64,000 bases of DNA, taken from Cedecea colo. Lineage in GTDB: Bacteria; Pseudomonadota; Gammaproteobacteria; Enterobacterales; Enterobacteriaceae. Made by a program: the position numbers and the translations under genes. The stretch is from positions 572,517-636,516 of the forward strand of contig NZ_SOYS01000001.1 in NCBI RefSeq assembly GCF_011808225.1, in the 5' to 3' direction. The notes below the pieces were generated by a model. The model searched no databases and was not told the DNA's origin. It worked only from the letters and a program-made list of their open reading frames with translations. Below, piece by piece: positions 54,923 to 64,000 of this stretch (the first letter of the stretch is position 1; each line of letters opens with the position of its first letter).

Positions 54923-55726
54923 TCAGTAGCTGTTTTTTTGCCCGGTTGTAAGAGGCGCGTCTTTAAACATGGCAAGCCGCGTATCCAGCGCCTGGGTATA
55001 AAGCATCGTATCGACGCCTACCGCGACAAAGTTAGCCCCCCACGCAATGCACTTACGCGCCATTTCCGGCGACACGGCTAGAAAGCCTGCGGCTTTTCCG
55101 GCGGCCCTGATGCGACGAATACTTTGTTCGATAATACGTTGCACCTCGGGATGATCCGCGTTGTCCGGATAACCAAGTGACGCAGACAAATCCGCCGGTC
55201 CGATAAATATTCCGTCGATACCGTCAATCTCAAGCAGCGCATCCAGATTATCCAGCGCGAGTTTACTTTCGGCCTGAATCAGCACACACAGCTCGTCTTT
55301 TGCCTGCGCCATATAATTCTCTACGCGCCCCCAGCGCGCGGCACGTGCAACGCTTGCTCCTACCCCTCTCGTCCCGGTTGGCGGATAGCGCGTAGCGCTG
55401 ACAATCTCACGCGCCTGCTCCGGCGTGTCTACCATCGGAATCAGCAGCGTGCGTGCCCCAATATCCAGCATCTGTTTTATAATGCTTTTCTGTCCTTCAA
55501 CCGGCCTGATAACCGGCTGACTGCTGTAGGCCGCAATGGCCTGCAACTGGTGATACAGATCCTGCACGGTGTTGGGCGCATGTTCGCCATCAATTAGCAG
55601 CCAGTCATAGCCTGACGTCGCCGCAATTTCTGCCAGATAGGAAGAAGTGCTGCTCAGCCATAACCCGATCTGTACTTCACCGTTGAGTAATCCTTGCCTG
55701 AAGGAATTAGATAAAATTGTGTTCAT
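54923..55726 (-). CDS. rhmA: 2-keto-3-deoxy-L-rhamnonate aldolase RhmA
   Basis: A 267-residue class II HpcH/HpaI aldolase, near-identical by eye to E. coli YfaU (RhmA). It splits 2-keto-3-deoxy-L-rhamnonate into pyruvate and L-lactaldehyde. The catalytic histidine is in LIDGEHAPN (His48), metal ligands are Glu in IQAESKLAL and Asp in [12 protein letters not shown]. Start ATG 55726 with AAGGA. It is the last gene of the rhm operon. Confidence 0.96.
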   Translation of the reverse strand: MNTILSNSFRQGLLNGEVQIGLWLSSTSSYLAEIAATSGYDWLLIDGEHAPNTVQDLYHQLQAIAAYSSQPVIRPVEGQKSIIKQMLDIGARTLLIPMVDTPEQAREIVSATRYPPTGTRGVGASVARAARWGRVENYMAQAKDELCVLIQAESKLALDNLDALLEIDGIDGIFIGPADLSASLGYPDNADHPEVQRIIEQSIRRIRAAGKAAGFLAVSPEMARKCIAWGANFVAVGVDTMLYTQALDTRLAMFKDAPLTTGQKNSY

Positions 55727-55741
55727 AGAAGTCCTTATGTG

Positions 55742-57028
55742 TTATGAGCGCTGCGGGCTGGTAAGCGGCGTTTGCTTAGCCACGCGCAGCGTGAAGATAA
55801 TCAAAGCGCCAATAACGGCGATCCCGGCCAGCGCGAGCAACCCTGCCGCATGGCTGTCAAAAACGGCTTCAGCTTTGACGCGAATAAGCGGCGCAAGGAA
55901 ACCGCCAACCGCCCCGAACAGGTTCACAAAACCAATACCAGCCGCAAGTGCGGTGCCGGAGAGCAGTTGCGTGGGCATCGTCCAGAACACAGGCTGTACG
56001 GCGATAAAACCAATGGCCGCCACGCAAAGCGCAATAATTGCCAGAACTGGACTAACCAGACCTGAAACGCCGATCCCGATGCCTGCGGCAAGCAGCGTCA
56101 AAGCGGCAACGTTACGGCGATCCCCCGTTCTGTCGGAATAACGTGGGATGTACCAGGTGCCAAACAGCGCAGCTATCCATGGGATCGCAGTGACCAGCGA
56201 AGCGGTAAAGCCCACTTTTGTTCCCATCAGTTCCGCGACCTGGGTTGGTAGGAAGAAAATCAGCCCGTATACTGCAATCTGAATCGTCATATAGATAATT
56301 GCCAGTTGCCAGACACGGCCATTGCTGATGGCATCCCTGAAGTGAGAGGCCGTTTTCTTTTTTTCTTCGCTTGCCAGTTGCGTCAGCAGCACCTGTTTCT
56401 CTTCGGCCGTCAGAAAACGGGCTTTCTCAGGCGTATCGTCGAGATAGAAGAAGGTGAAGACCCCTGCTGCTACTGCCAGCAAGCCTTCGATAAGGAACAT
56501 CCAGTACCAGCCGGGGCTGCCCATAAAACCGTGCATTTCAAGCAAGGCCCCTGACAGCGGCGATCCGAGCGTTAAGGCCAGCGGTGCGCCCATATAAAAC
56601 AGGCCCATAACGGCGGCGCGATTGCGTTGCGGGAACCACTGCGAGGTAAGGTAAATCATTCCCGGGAAGAATCCGGCTTCGGCAGCGCCTAACAGCGTGC
56701 GCACGGTAAGGAACTTCGCCTCGGAGTCCGCATACGCCATGACAGCAGACAGCAGCCCCCACAGCAATGTTGTGCCGCCAATCCACCGACGAGCCCCCCA
56801 TTTACGCAACAGCAGATTTGCGGGAACGCCAAGGAAGGCATACACCACAAAGAATATCCCCGCGCCCAGCGCGTAGGCTTCGTTACTCAGCCCGGTGTCA
56901 ATCTGGTAAGTCTCTTTAGCAAAGCCGATATTCGAACGATCGAGAAACGCCAGAATGTACAGCGCCAGCATAAACGGGATCAGACGTAAGCGGTTTTTTT
57001 TCACCGCACTGTGCAGAACGGAATCCAT
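55742..57028 (-). CDS. rhmT: MFS transporter RhmT, likely L-rhamnonate uptake
   Basis: A 428-residue major facilitator of the anion:cation symporter (hexuronate/phthalate) group, 12 helices: LDRSNIGFAKETY after the first helix, AEAGFFPGMIYLTSQWFP near 110, and a central cytoplasmic loop near 200-235 (EEKQVLLTQLASEEKKK). It equals E. coli YfaV. Genetic context with rhmD and rhmA points to L-rhamnonate or a related sugar acid as substrate. It ends 15 bases before rhmA. Confidence 0.93.
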   Translation of the reverse strand: MDSVLHSAVKKNRLRLIPFMLALYILAFLDRSNIGFAKETYQIDTGLSNEAYALGAGIFFVVYAFLGVPANLLLRKWGARRWIGGTTLLWGLLSAVMAYADSEAKFLTVRTLLGAAEAGFFPGMIYLTSQWFPQRNRAAVMGLFYMGAPLALTLGSPLSGALLEMHGFMGSPGWYWMFLIEGLLAVAAGVFTFFYLDDTPEKARFLTAEEKQVLLTQLASEEKKKTASHFRDAISNGRVWQLAIIYMTIQIAVYGLIFFLPTQVAELMGTKVGFTASLVTAIPWIAALFGTWYIPRYSDRTGDRRNVAALTLLAAGIGIGVSGLVSPVLAIIALCVAAIGFIAVQPVFWTMPTQLLSGTALAAGIGFVNLFGAVGGFLAPLIRVKAEAVFDSHAAGLLALAGIAVIGALIIFTLRVAKQTPLTSPQRS

Positions 57029-57114
57029 AGCAGTTACCCTTATTGAGGCCGATAAAAGGTTACAACGTCACAATTACTGAAGGATTTCAGCCTGCTAAAC
57101 GTGACGTCGGTTGA

Positions 57115-58320
57115 TTAATGGTTATAAGGTCGTTTCAGATTCAGGTCCCGGTTCAGCTCTACCCCAAAGCCCGGTTTATCCAGCACGGATTTATGCATGC
57201 GCCCGTTAACCGGCACAGGCTCATCAATCAGGATCGGATCAAACTGCGGGCGCATCGTTGAACAGTCCGGGCTGGTCATCAGGAACTCGCTAAAAGGCGT
57301 GTTTGTGAAGGTGATAACCGCGTGATGGGAATAAACAGAAGAGCCATGCGGCACCACAAGCTGCCCGCGCGATTTGGCGATAGCGGCAATTTCCACAAGC
57401 GTCGTCAGACCGCCACACCAGCCAACGTCCGGCTGCATAATATCGATGCCGGTTTCCGCCAGGGTGCGGAATGACTGGAGCGTGCCGTGATGTTCTCCGC
57501 TGGTGACCATCATTCCCGCAGGCGTATTACGCTTAAGTTCGCGGTAGCCTTCATACTGCTGCGGCGGCAGACACTCTTCTATCCATTTCAGGTTGTACGG
57601 CGCGCAGGCATGGGCAAGTTTGGTGGCGTAGTTAACGTCCTGGCTCATCCAACAGTCGAGCATTAGCCAGAAATCCGGGCCGCATTTTTCGCGGTATTCC
57701 GCCACCATTGCCGCATCTTTACGGATCCCCGCATCGCCATCATGCGGCCCCCAGTGCGTCGGCATCTTCCCGCCGATAAAGCCCATTTCTTTGGCGAGGT
57801 CGGGACGTGCGCCCGTTGCGTAGAACTGGATCTCATTGCGCACCGCCCCGCCAAGCAGTTTGTAGACCGGCAGGCCAACAACCTTGCCAAACAAATCCCA
57901 CAGCGCCAGATCGACACAGGAGATAGTGTTCATCACCAGACCACCGGAGCCGGAGTAATACAGCGTAGCGCCCAGCATCTGGTCATGGATAAGCTTGATA
58001 TCGCTGACGCACTTGCCTTCAATAAAGCGGTTAAGGTGCTTCTCAACGATAAAGCAGCCCATTTCCCCGGCGGTGGAAACCGCAAAACCTGTCTGGCCAT
58101 TATCGGCCTCAACTTCCACCACCAGCGTACCCAGCACGTTAATCCCGAAAGACTGACGCGACTGCTCGTACTGCTGATATTTACTCATTGGTGTAGCGAT
58201 ATGGTCATCAATCCAGTGCTGATTACCCTGATCGTGGTAATCGGCCCCACCGCTGCCTTTCTCGGCCGTGGCACCGCCCAGATACCAGGCGCGAACTTGT
58301 TTTATTTTAGGTAGGGTCAT
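57115..58320 (-). CDS. rhmD: L-rhamnonate dehydratase RhmD
   Basis: A 401-residue enolase-superfamily (mandelate racemase group) enzyme that dehydrates L-rhamnonate to 2-keto-3-deoxy-L-rhamnonate. Metal-ligand positions are Asp in WLMLDCWMS, Glu in WIEECLPP and Glu in SGEHHG; the His in [12 protein letters not shown] and the N-terminal His in DDHIAT region are catalytic candidates. It matches E. coli YfaW. GGAGAG precedes the ATG. It follows rhmR by 22 bases. Confidence 0.96.
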   Translation of the reverse strand: MTLPKIKQVRAWYLGGATAEKGSGGADYHDQGNQHWIDDHIATPMSKYQQYEQSRQSFGINVLGTLVVEVEADNGQTGFAVSTAGEMGCFIVEKHLNRFIEGKCVSDIKLIHDQMLGATLYYSGSGGLVMNTISCVDLALWDLFGKVVGLPVYKLLGGAVRNEIQFYATGARPDLAKEMGFIGGKMPTHWGPHDGDAGIRKDAAMVAEYREKCGPDFWLMLDCWMSQDVNYATKLAHACAPYNLKWIEECLPPQQYEGYRELKRNTPAGMMVTSGEHHGTLQSFRTLAETGIDIMQPDVGWCGGLTTLVEIAAIAKSRGQLVVPHGSSVYSHHAVITFTNTPFSEFLMTSPDCSTMRPQFDPILIDEPVPVNGRMHKSVLDKPGFGVELNRDLNLKRPYNH

Positions 58321-58342
58321 CGGCTGCTCTCCTCAGTAATAG

Positions 58343-59122
58343 TTATGATGCTTTCAGGTCGAAAGGGCTTCGCCAGCCGAGCAAACGGGAAATGTCTTTC
58401 GCGCAGGCAAGGGTCTGGCTGGCAATCAGGTCGCGATTGTCGTCGTTGATTTGTAATCGGGTGCCCACTACGGAAATCGCGGCGCTAAGATCGTTGCGTC
58501 CGTTAAATATCGGGGCGGCAACACAGCGCACATCGGCGTAGTCCTCTCCGCGATCGTAGCTCCATCCCTGACGGCGAATTTTGCTGATTTCTTCCACCAT
58601 ACGTTCGGGTGTGGTAATCGACGTTGGCGTTCTGGGGCTGTAGTCCAGTCCGGCGATAATAGTTTCGCGCAGCGGCGACGGCTGCCATGCCAGCAGGCAT
58701 TTGCCAATGCCGGAGCGGCTAAGCGACAGGCTCTTCCCTTCATGCGAGCGCACGCTGATGGTGGCAGAGGATTCGATTTTGAGAATGTAGTAGGCGTTTG
58801 CGTTATCAATAATACCAAGATGGCAAAGCAGTCCGGTCTGTTCCATCAACTGAGTAAGGCGGTTGCGGGCAATATCGCGTAGATCGATTTTGCTCAGCGC
58901 GTGGCCTGCTAGCTCCACCAGTTTGGTCCATAGACAGTAGTTATCCTGAGCATCTACCGTGACAAAACGATGCTTTTTAAGTTCGGCAAGCAGCAGGTAG
59001 AGCGTACTTTTCGGGATGCCCAATTCGGTGATAAGGGTTGCCGCACTGGTTGGCCCCCGTAACGCAATGAAATTCATGATCTCAATGGCGCGCGTCAGGG
59101 CGGGCACTTTGGTTGATTCCAT
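58343..59122 (-). CDS. rhmR: IclR-family regulator RhmR (YfaX)
   Basis: A 259-residue IclR regulator: N-terminal winged helix (residues 8-70, RAIEIMNFIALRGPTSAATL, LGIPKSTLYLLLAEL) and a C-terminal effector domain (GLLCHLGIIDNANAYYILKI, SRSGIGKCLLAW, YADVRCVAAPIF, SAAISVVGTRL). The position as first gene of rhmRDTA matches E. coli yfaX. It probably senses a pathway intermediate and binds the palindrome at 59274. Confidence 0.92.
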   Translation of the reverse strand: MESTKVPALTRAIEIMNFIALRGPTSAATLITELGIPKSTLYLLLAELKKHRFVTVDAQDNYCLWTKLVELAGHALSKIDLRDIARNRLTQLMEQTGLLCHLGIIDNANAYYILKIESSATISVRSHEGKSLSLSRSGIGKCLLAWQPSPLRETIIAGLDYSPRTPTSITTPERMVEEISKIRRQGWSYDRGEDYADVRCVAAPIFNGRNDLSAAISVVGTRLQINDDNRDLIASQTLACAKDISRLLGWRSPFDLKAS

Positions 59123-59273
59123 TAGATTGGACTCCAGTCTCGTCTGATGGAAAGAAGTGTGGCGGCGGGAGCAGGATGCTTATGTGAAGTCGGTCAAACT
59201 TCGTCGTTCTGTCGCCTCATGAAGATTTTCAGAATGAATAAATGTGATAAAACGCGCAGTTTCTTTTATGGAA

Positions 59274-59291
59274 AGTACAACAGGTTGTACT
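59274..59291. promoter_or_regulatory. 18-bp palindrome upstream of rhmR, candidate operator
   Basis: AGTACAAC-AG-GTTGTACT is a perfect 8-bp inverted repeat 152 bases upstream of the rhmR start, in an otherwise empty gap. Symmetry and size fit an IclR-family operator. It is the only such palindrome in the gap. Confidence 0.55.
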
Positions 59292-59324
59292 CAGCCGCTG
59301 GCTTACAAAAGGTTTAACCTGGTG

Positions 59325-59366
59325 CCCGCCTGCGAATTGGCGTGAGCTTCCGCAAGCGCAGGCGGG
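59325..59366. repeat. Long-looped inverted repeat between the rhm operon and a DUF1003 gene
   Basis: CCCGCCTGCG (59325-59334) and CGCAGGCGGG (59357-59366) are perfect 10-bp complements with a 22-base loop. It lies 31 bases after the stop of the minus-strand DUF1003 gene and may end its transcript, although there is no T-run; the loop itself contains a smaller GCTTCCGCAAGC stem. Confidence 0.5.
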
Positions 59367-59397
59367 TGAAGACGGTCCGGGGTGGCGTGAGGAACGG

Positions 59398-59904
59398 TCA
59401 GGCGCTGTTGGTCGTCGGGGGCCGTAACTTTTTCAACTCTTCAAGTAGTTCACTAACGGTGTGCTTCAGTTCAGCAATATCTTTATCCTTCATCATATCG
59501 ATTTTTTCATGCAGCGCATAAAGCTCAAGATCGGTTTTAACGTTAACGTTGGACTCTATCTCAGCCCTGCGGCTGTCGTTCATATTCTGTCTTTTTTGGC
59601 TCATCATAATCGCCGGCGCGGTATAGGCCGCCTGGAATGACAGGAACAGGTTTAATAAAACGAACGGATAAGGGTCGAACCCCGATTTTCTGGAGAACAG
59701 GTTATAGGTGGTCCAGACAATAATAATGGCGGACTGCGCCAGGATAAATGTCCAGGTGGCAATACCGCCTGTTATCACATCCGCCATTCGCTGCCCAAAC
59801 GTAGTTTCTGGTTCACATTCTGCGGGGTCAGCCAGCAGTTCTTCATGCTCCTGCTTGCTTTGCCTGCGTAATTCGCTGAGTTGACGACGTGATTCACTGT
59901 CCAT
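59398..59904 (-). CDS. DUF1003 membrane protein
   Basis: A 168-residue protein: a charged N-terminus (SESRRQLSELRRQSKQEHEE), two central membrane helices (about 52-75 and 87-108; FGQRMADVITGGIATWTFIL, PFVLLNLFLSFQAAYTAPAI), then RQNMNDSRRAEIESNVNVKT and a C-terminal coiled coil. This is the DUF1003 layout, of unknown function. The start is taken at ATG 59904; in-frame codons upstream would add 27 cysteine-rich residues that look non-coding. Confidence 0.82.
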   Translation of the reverse strand: MDSESRRQLSELRRQSKQEHEELLADPAECEPETTFGQRMADVITGGIATWTFILAQSAIIIVWTTYNLFSRKSGFDPYPFVLLNLFLSFQAAYTAPAIMMSQKRQNMNDSRRAEIESNVNVKTDLELYALHEKIDMMKDKDIAELKHTVSELLEELKKLRPPTTNSA

Positions 59905-60009
59905 AATGGTACATTCGCAACAAATAGAGGGTGAATAAAGTCTGGTATACAAACAGCGAAAACAGTAGGAATACGGCGCTTTCACGCCGTTAATATCCTC
60001 AATAAAGTT

Positions 60010-61632
60010 TTACAAGGTGTAACCGTGCTCTGGCGGCAGATGAAAGCGTGCCACGGCGCTTTCCAGGCGGGAAGATTCGTCGCGCAGCAGCCTTGATGAA
60101 CCCGATGTTGCGCGGATCAGCTGATTCGTTTGGGTCGCCACCTCATTAAGCGTGGCAATGCGTTTCGTCACGTGATGAATGCTCTCGCCCTGGTTGAGCG
60201 TGGCCGCAGAGATTTCGCTCAGCAGGCCGCTGAGTTTACTCACCACGGCGATGACGTTCTGCAAACTGGTTTCAAGCACCGTTACCGCGTTTGAACCCTG
60301 TTCAATACCCTGCACAGAATTATTGATAAGCGTCTTAATATTATGCGTGGACCGGCTACTCTTCTGCGCCAGCAGCCCGACTTCTTTTGCCACCACCGCA
60401 AATCCTCGCCCGTGGTTGCCCGCGTGCGCCGCTTCAATGGCGGCATTAAGCGCCAGAATGTTGGTCTGAAACGCCACGCTGTCAATAATGGCTACAATGC
60501 CGCGCATCTCGGCGGATTGCGTAACGATATCCTGCATGGAAAGGTTTACCCTGTGCATCATGCGATCGCCCCCGGCGGCGATTTCACGGGCCTCGTCGAC
60601 GCGAAGATTAGCCAGTTTCGCATAATCGCTGTTCTCTTTGACGCGTGAACCCAGCTCCGTGATGTGACCGGTTACTCCCCGTAGCTCTTGTTCCTGCTGC
60701 GCCGACTGGCTGAAGAGCATCTGATTCCCTTCCGCCAGGCGATTAATATTCAGCGCCATCGTTGCTGCGGCGTCACGCACTTCCTGAACCAGATCCTGTA
60801 ATCCCTGCTGCATCGCCACCACGCTGCCGCTCAGCTGATTCACCTCACGGTTCACGTGTTTTCGGGCAGGCGGCAGACATGAAAGATCGCCTGCGGCAAG
60901 AACGTCAATATGAGCAATTACGCTTCTGAGAGGTTTGATAACCCAGCGCGTCACGGCTAGCCAGACGGCGAAGGCCACCAGCATCAATACGCCCAGCGCC
61001 ACGATAAACATATTTTGCGCATGGCTGAGGCTGCTCAGCAGCGAGCCGCTGGCATCGCGAGTTTGCTGCTCATTTTCATTCTGAAAACCGGCATAGCGAT
61101 CGTTAAAGTCGCTTTGAAACGCCTGAACGGGCACGGCAAAAAACGCATCGATTGAGTTGCTTTGCGCAAGGCCATCCGCCTGCTCTTTCAGGCCATCAAA
61201 AAATAAATGATAGCTGCTGACCAGCGCTTCGCTGTGCTGCCGCTCTTGCTGGCCGTTGGTACTGCGCAGCTGTTGATAGCGGTTAAAATCGGCAAGAGAA
61301 GCTTTAAGCGCCGACTGAGACTCATCCAGCAGGCTGTTCCAGCTGCCGACGGAACCCGTTTCTTTATCCTGCAGGAAGTAGATGCCCGCCCGGTTTAACA
61401 GATCGCTTGCCATCAACAGCGAGCTGCGCGCTTTGTCCATAAACATCTGCTGTTCGTGCCGCCGATCGCTTGCGAGGACATCACGGCGGGTATCATGCAA
61501 AATAGAAGAAAGCAGAAGGGTCGACATGATCTGCAAAACGCAGAACAGCGCTATCACGCAGACAGCGCCGCTCAGTAATCCAAACGAGCGGCGAGGCGTC
61601 TTCCATAATCTGAAAATTTGCCTTATGTTCAT
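60010..61632 (-). CDS. Divergent Tar/Tsr-class methyl-accepting chemotaxis protein, no CheR tether
   Basis: A 540-residue chemoreceptor: membrane segment 1 (18-44), a Tar-type periplasmic sensor (about 45-195), membrane segment 2 (about 200-225), HAMP, and the cytoplasmic hairpin. In the first sensor helix [12 protein letters not shown] replaces [12 protein letters not shown] of Tsr, so the ligand arginine (Arg64 in Tsr) is a serine while Asn and Arg of the NR pair stay. At the tip, [12 protein letters not shown] of Tsr reads [12 protein letters not shown] here. The C-terminus ends PPEHGYTL with no NWETF pentapeptide. Ligand unknown. ATG at 61632 chosen; a GTG six codons upstream is possible. 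Confidence 0.85.
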   Translation of the reverse strand: MNIRQIFRLWKTPRRSFGLLSGAVCVIALFCVLQIMSTLLLSSILHDTRRDVLASDRRHEQQMFMDKARSSLLMASDLLNRAGIYFLQDKETGSVGSWNSLLDESQSALKASLADFNRYQQLRSTNGQQERQHSEALVSSYHLFFDGLKEQADGLAQSNSIDAFFAVPVQAFQSDFNDRYAGFQNENEQQTRDASGSLLSSLSHAQNMFIVALGVLMLVAFAVWLAVTRWVIKPLRSVIAHIDVLAAGDLSCLPPARKHVNREVNQLSGSVVAMQQGLQDLVQEVRDAAATMALNINRLAEGNQMLFSQSAQQEQELRGVTGHITELGSRVKENSDYAKLANLRVDEAREIAAGGDRMMHRVNLSMQDIVTQSAEMRGIVAIIDSVAFQTNILALNAAIEAAHAGNHGRGFAVVAKEVGLLAQKSSRSTHNIKTLINNSVQGIEQGSNAVTVLETSLQNVIAVVSKLSGLLSEISAATLNQGESIHHVTKRIATLNEVATQTNQLIRATSGSSRLLRDESSRLESAVARFHLPPEHGYTL

Positions 61633-61731
61633 GATTTTCTTTAGTAACACCAGGAATGGGCCGAGTGTACCGGGCGAAAATGACAGAACTATTTCAGATT
61701 TGTGAACAGCTTAGCCTGCGCCACCTTTCTG

Positions 61732-63123
61732 CTATCGACGATCCTTCCACAGAGTCTGCACGTTACAGAACTCATGCAGGCCAAAGTGAGAAAGCTCGCG
61801 CCCGAAGCCGCTTTTCTTTACGCCGCCAAACGCCACGCGCGGATCGCTTGCGCTGTAGCCATTGATAAATACGCCGCCGCATTCCAGACGGGCCGCCATC
61901 TCACAGGCAAGCGTCTGGTCTGCGGTAAACAACGTGGCAGAGAGGCCAAAGTCGCTGTCGTTTGCCAGCTCAAGCGCATGCTCCGCATCGCGTGCTACGG
62001 TAATCGCCGCGACCGGGCCGAACAGCTCTTCACGGAAAGCCGTCATTGTCGGTGTAACATTGCCAAGCACGGTGGGAGCGTAATAGTTTCCTTCCCCGGC
62101 CAGTTTTTCGCCGCCCAGCAGCAGCGTAGCGCCCGCATTAAGTGACGCCGTAACTTGTTCGTGAAGTTCATCGCGCAGATCGTAACGCGCCATTGGCCCA
62201 AGCTGGGTCGCCTCAAGGGTTGGATCGCCCGTGTGCATTTGCTGCGTGGCGGCAAGAAACCTTTCTGTAAAGGCCGCGGCAATGCCGTCCTCAACGATAA
62301 ACCGTTTAGCCGCCGCGCAAACCTGTCCGGTATTCTGGAAGCGCCCTGCTACTGCCGCTTTGACAGCTTCATCAAGGTCCGCGTCATTCAGCACGATAAA
62401 CGGATCGGAACCGCCAAGCTCAAGCACGCATTTTTTAAGCGCCGCTCCGGCCTGGGCACCAATCGCTGCACCCGCTCGCCCGCTGCCGGTCACGGTGATA
62501 GCGGCAATGCGTGGATCTTTTATCGCCCGGCTCACGCCCGCTGGCGTCACATTTATCACTTCAAATAAGCCCGCGGGAAAATCAGCTTTGCTAAACAGCG
62601 CTTCGATAAGCAGAGCGCAACCCATTACGTTCGGCGCATGCTTCAGAACGTAACTGTTACCTGCCAGCAATACAGGAACCGCACCGCGCAACACCTGCCA
62701 CAGCGGGAAGTTCCAGGGCATTACCGCAAGCACCGGTCCCAGCGGGCGATATTCAATCACCGCCTTGTTATCTTCTACCTGCGTAGCTTCTGTGCTCAGC
62801 ATCGCCGGGCCATGTTCAGCGTACCAGTCGCACAGACTGGCTGACTTGATAACTTCTGCCCGCGCCTGAACAATCGGCTTGCCCATTTCAGCGGTAATCA
62901 TTTGCGCCATCGGTTCGGCGTTATCGCGCAACGCTGCGGCCAGATCTCTGAGCTTTTGCGCTCGCTGCATTACGGAGACCTGCCGCCAGGCTACAAAAGC
63001 TCCGTGGTTTTTAGCCAGCGCCGCATCCAGCTGAGCGTCAGATACATAAGGATAAGCAGCAAGCCGTTGACCGTTTGCCGGGTTTAAGGAAATCGCGTGA
63101 GTTTGCGCCGTAACAGAATGCAT
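61732..63123 (-). CDS. sad: Succinate semialdehyde dehydrogenase Sad (YneI)
   Basis: A 463-residue NAD(P)-dependent aldehyde dehydrogenase aligning end to end with E. coli Sad, converting succinate semialdehyde to succinate in GABA/putrescine and other catabolism. Catalytic Cys in NTGQVCAAAKRF (near 265), Glu in LELGGSDPF (near 232), Asn in PWNFPLW (near 138). The C-terminus HFGLHEFCNVQTLWKDRR is typical. Divergent from its LysR regulator ptrR, with 101 bases between. Confidence 0.95.
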   Translation of the reverse strand: MHSVTAQTHAISLNPANGQRLAAYPYVSDAQLDAALAKNHGAFVAWRQVSVMQRAQKLRDLAAALRDNAEPMAQMITAEMGKPIVQARAEVIKSASLCDWYAEHGPAMLSTEATQVEDNKAVIEYRPLGPVLAVMPWNFPLWQVLRGAVPVLLAGNSYVLKHAPNVMGCALLIEALFSKADFPAGLFEVINVTPAGVSRAIKDPRIAAITVTGSGRAGAAIGAQAGAALKKCVLELGGSDPFIVLNDADLDEAVKAAVAGRFQNTGQVCAAAKRFIVEDGIAAAFTERFLAATQQMHTGDPTLEATQLGPMARYDLRDELHEQVTASLNAGATLLLGGEKLAGEGNYYAPTVLGNVTPTMTAFREELFGPVAAITVARDAEHALELANDSDFGLSATLFTADQTLACEMAARLECGGVFINGYSASDPRVAFGGVKKSGFGRELSHFGLHEFCNVQTLWKDRR

Positions 63124-63183
63124 GTTGTCGCCCCATAGTCTGAATGTCCGCTTACCTTACGCTTGAGGCCAGCCGATGAAAAA

Positions 63184-63222
63184 TGAATAATAGTGATTCA
63201 GTTATTCACGAAATGAGAATAA
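63184..63222. promoter_or_regulatory. Half-site cluster in the sad-ptrR intergenic region, candidate LysR operator
   Basis: TGAATAA (63184-63190), TTATTCA (63202-63208) and GAATAA (63217-63222) form overlapping inverted pairs with 11- and 9-base gaps. This is a plausible binding site for PtrR between the two divergent starts; the last half-site touches the ptrR start, suggesting autoregulation. Confidence 0.5.
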
Positions 63223-63224
63223 AC

Positions 63225-64000
63225 AATGGATCTTGTGCAGCTTGAAATGTTCACCGCAGTAGCGGAAACCGGCAGCATCAACGCCGCCGCGCAGAAGGTG
63301 CATCGCGTGCCTTCTAACCTCACTACCCGCATTAAGCAGCTTGAGGCGGATTTGGGCGTCGACCTGTTTATTCGTGAAAACCAGCGCCTGAAACTTGCCC
63401 CCGCCGGACACAGTTTTTTGCATTACAGCAAACGCATCCTTGAACTGGTGGACGAAGCAAGAATGGTGGTTGCCGGCAACGAGCCGCAGGGCATGCTGGT
63501 CCTGGGATCGCTGGAGAGTACCGCCGCCGTCAGGATACCCGGCGTGCTGGCGCGGTTTAATCAACGCTACCCGAAGATTCAGCTTTCGCTTTCTACCGGC
63601 CCGTCCGGCGACCAGATTGACGGCGTACTGGAAGGAAAGCTGTCGGCCGCTTTCGTCGATGGCCCGGTGTTACATCCTGCGTTAGAGGGCCTGGCCGTGT
63701 ATGAAGAAGAAATGGTGATTGTGGCGCCTGCCGATCACGCTCCGGTAACGCACGCGCAGCAGGTGAACGGCGCAAACCTTTATGCGTTTCGCGCAAACTG
63801 CTCATACCGCCGCCATTTTGAGAGCTGGTTTCATCACGACCAGGCGATACCGGGGAAAATTCATGAAATGGAGTCCTATCACGGCATGCTGGCGTGTGTT
63901 ATTGCCGGAGCGGGACTGGCTTTAATGCCGCGCAGCATGCTTGAAAGCATGCCCGGCAGCCATCAGGCGAGCGCCTGGCCGTTACCGCCCGACTGGCGCT
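63225..64000 (+). CDS. ptrR: LysR-type regulator PtrR (YneJ), 3' partial
   Basis: The first 258 codons of a LysR regulator that runs off the window; about 30-35 codons are missing compared with the usual 293. The N-terminal winged helix is [20 protein letters not shown] with [16 protein letters not shown]. The effector domain begins near residue 90 ([16 protein letters not shown]). It matches E. coli YneJ (PtrR), a regulator of sad and of putrescine/glutamate-related genes. ATG at 63225 with GAG at 7 bases. Confidence 0.94.

Overview
The window reads as chromosomal DNA of an enterobacterium (Enterobacteriaceae) that is close to, but not, Escherichia. Evidence is the gapC-cybB pair, ydcR and ydcSTUV-patD with ortT and ydcH, yqfB, yqjHI, tsr, tyrP, pgaABCD, the rhm operon and the sad/ptrR pair. 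All resemble E. coli genes as I remember them, but they are arranged differently and mixed with accessory genes. The genus cannot be fixed from this window. It starts inside an ABC-transporter operon and ends inside the LysR gene ptrR.

Layout. 0-4 kb: a CUT1-type sugar/polyol ABC importer (solute-binding protein, two permeases, ATPase). 4-9 kb: GAPDH (gapC) and cytochrome b561, an AT-rich pair of uncharacterised genes (GGCT-like and EVE/PUA-like), then frmRA for formaldehyde detoxification. 9-12 kb: an emrE-type SMR pump preceded by a decapitated TetR gene, joined to a cyanide-insensitive-type bd oxidase operon with its DUF2474 peptide. 12-20.4 kb: ydcR, a Mop-domain protein, a VOC protein, ydcSTUV-patD and the toxin gene ortT. 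20.6-27 kb: a frameshifted gene, yqfB, ydcH, yqjH-yqjI, the serine receptor tsr and hipBA. 27-34.7 kb: one long co-directional operon of two flavin monooxygenases, an M20 amidohydrolase, a GNAT and an amino-acid-type ABC importer with two paralogous binding proteins. Its parts list matches the B. subtilis S-alkylcysteine salvage locus, and it is the most interesting system here. 34.7-44.6 kb: tyrP, pgaABCD (poly-N-acetylglucosamine biofilm polymer) and a DUF2231/sorbosone-dehydrogenase-like pair. 44.6-49.2 kb: an accessory island with transposase debris, a RES-Xre toxin-antitoxin pair, an HXXEE membrane protein and a TacAT toxin-antitoxin pair. 49.2-54.9 kb: small conserved genes, an interrupted TetR gene beside acuI, dsbG, an MDR oxidoreductase and GNATs. 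54.9-59.1 kb: rhmRDTA for L-rhamnonate catabolism. 59.3-64 kb: a DUF1003 protein, a divergent chemoreceptor without a CheR tether, and sad with its LysR regulator.

Functional links. YdcSTUV (putative polyamine uptake), PatD (aminobutyraldehyde to GABA) and Sad (succinate semialdehyde to succinate) are all steps of putrescine/GABA catabolism, although PatD and Sad lie 40 kb apart. The window carries three toxin-antitoxin pairs (HipBA, RES-Xre, TacAT) plus OrtT. Several genes are visibly broken: TetR near emrE, TetR near acuI, the ISNCY-type transposase and the ORF at 20.6-21 kb. All names rest on reading the translations and on remembered family features; no database search was run.
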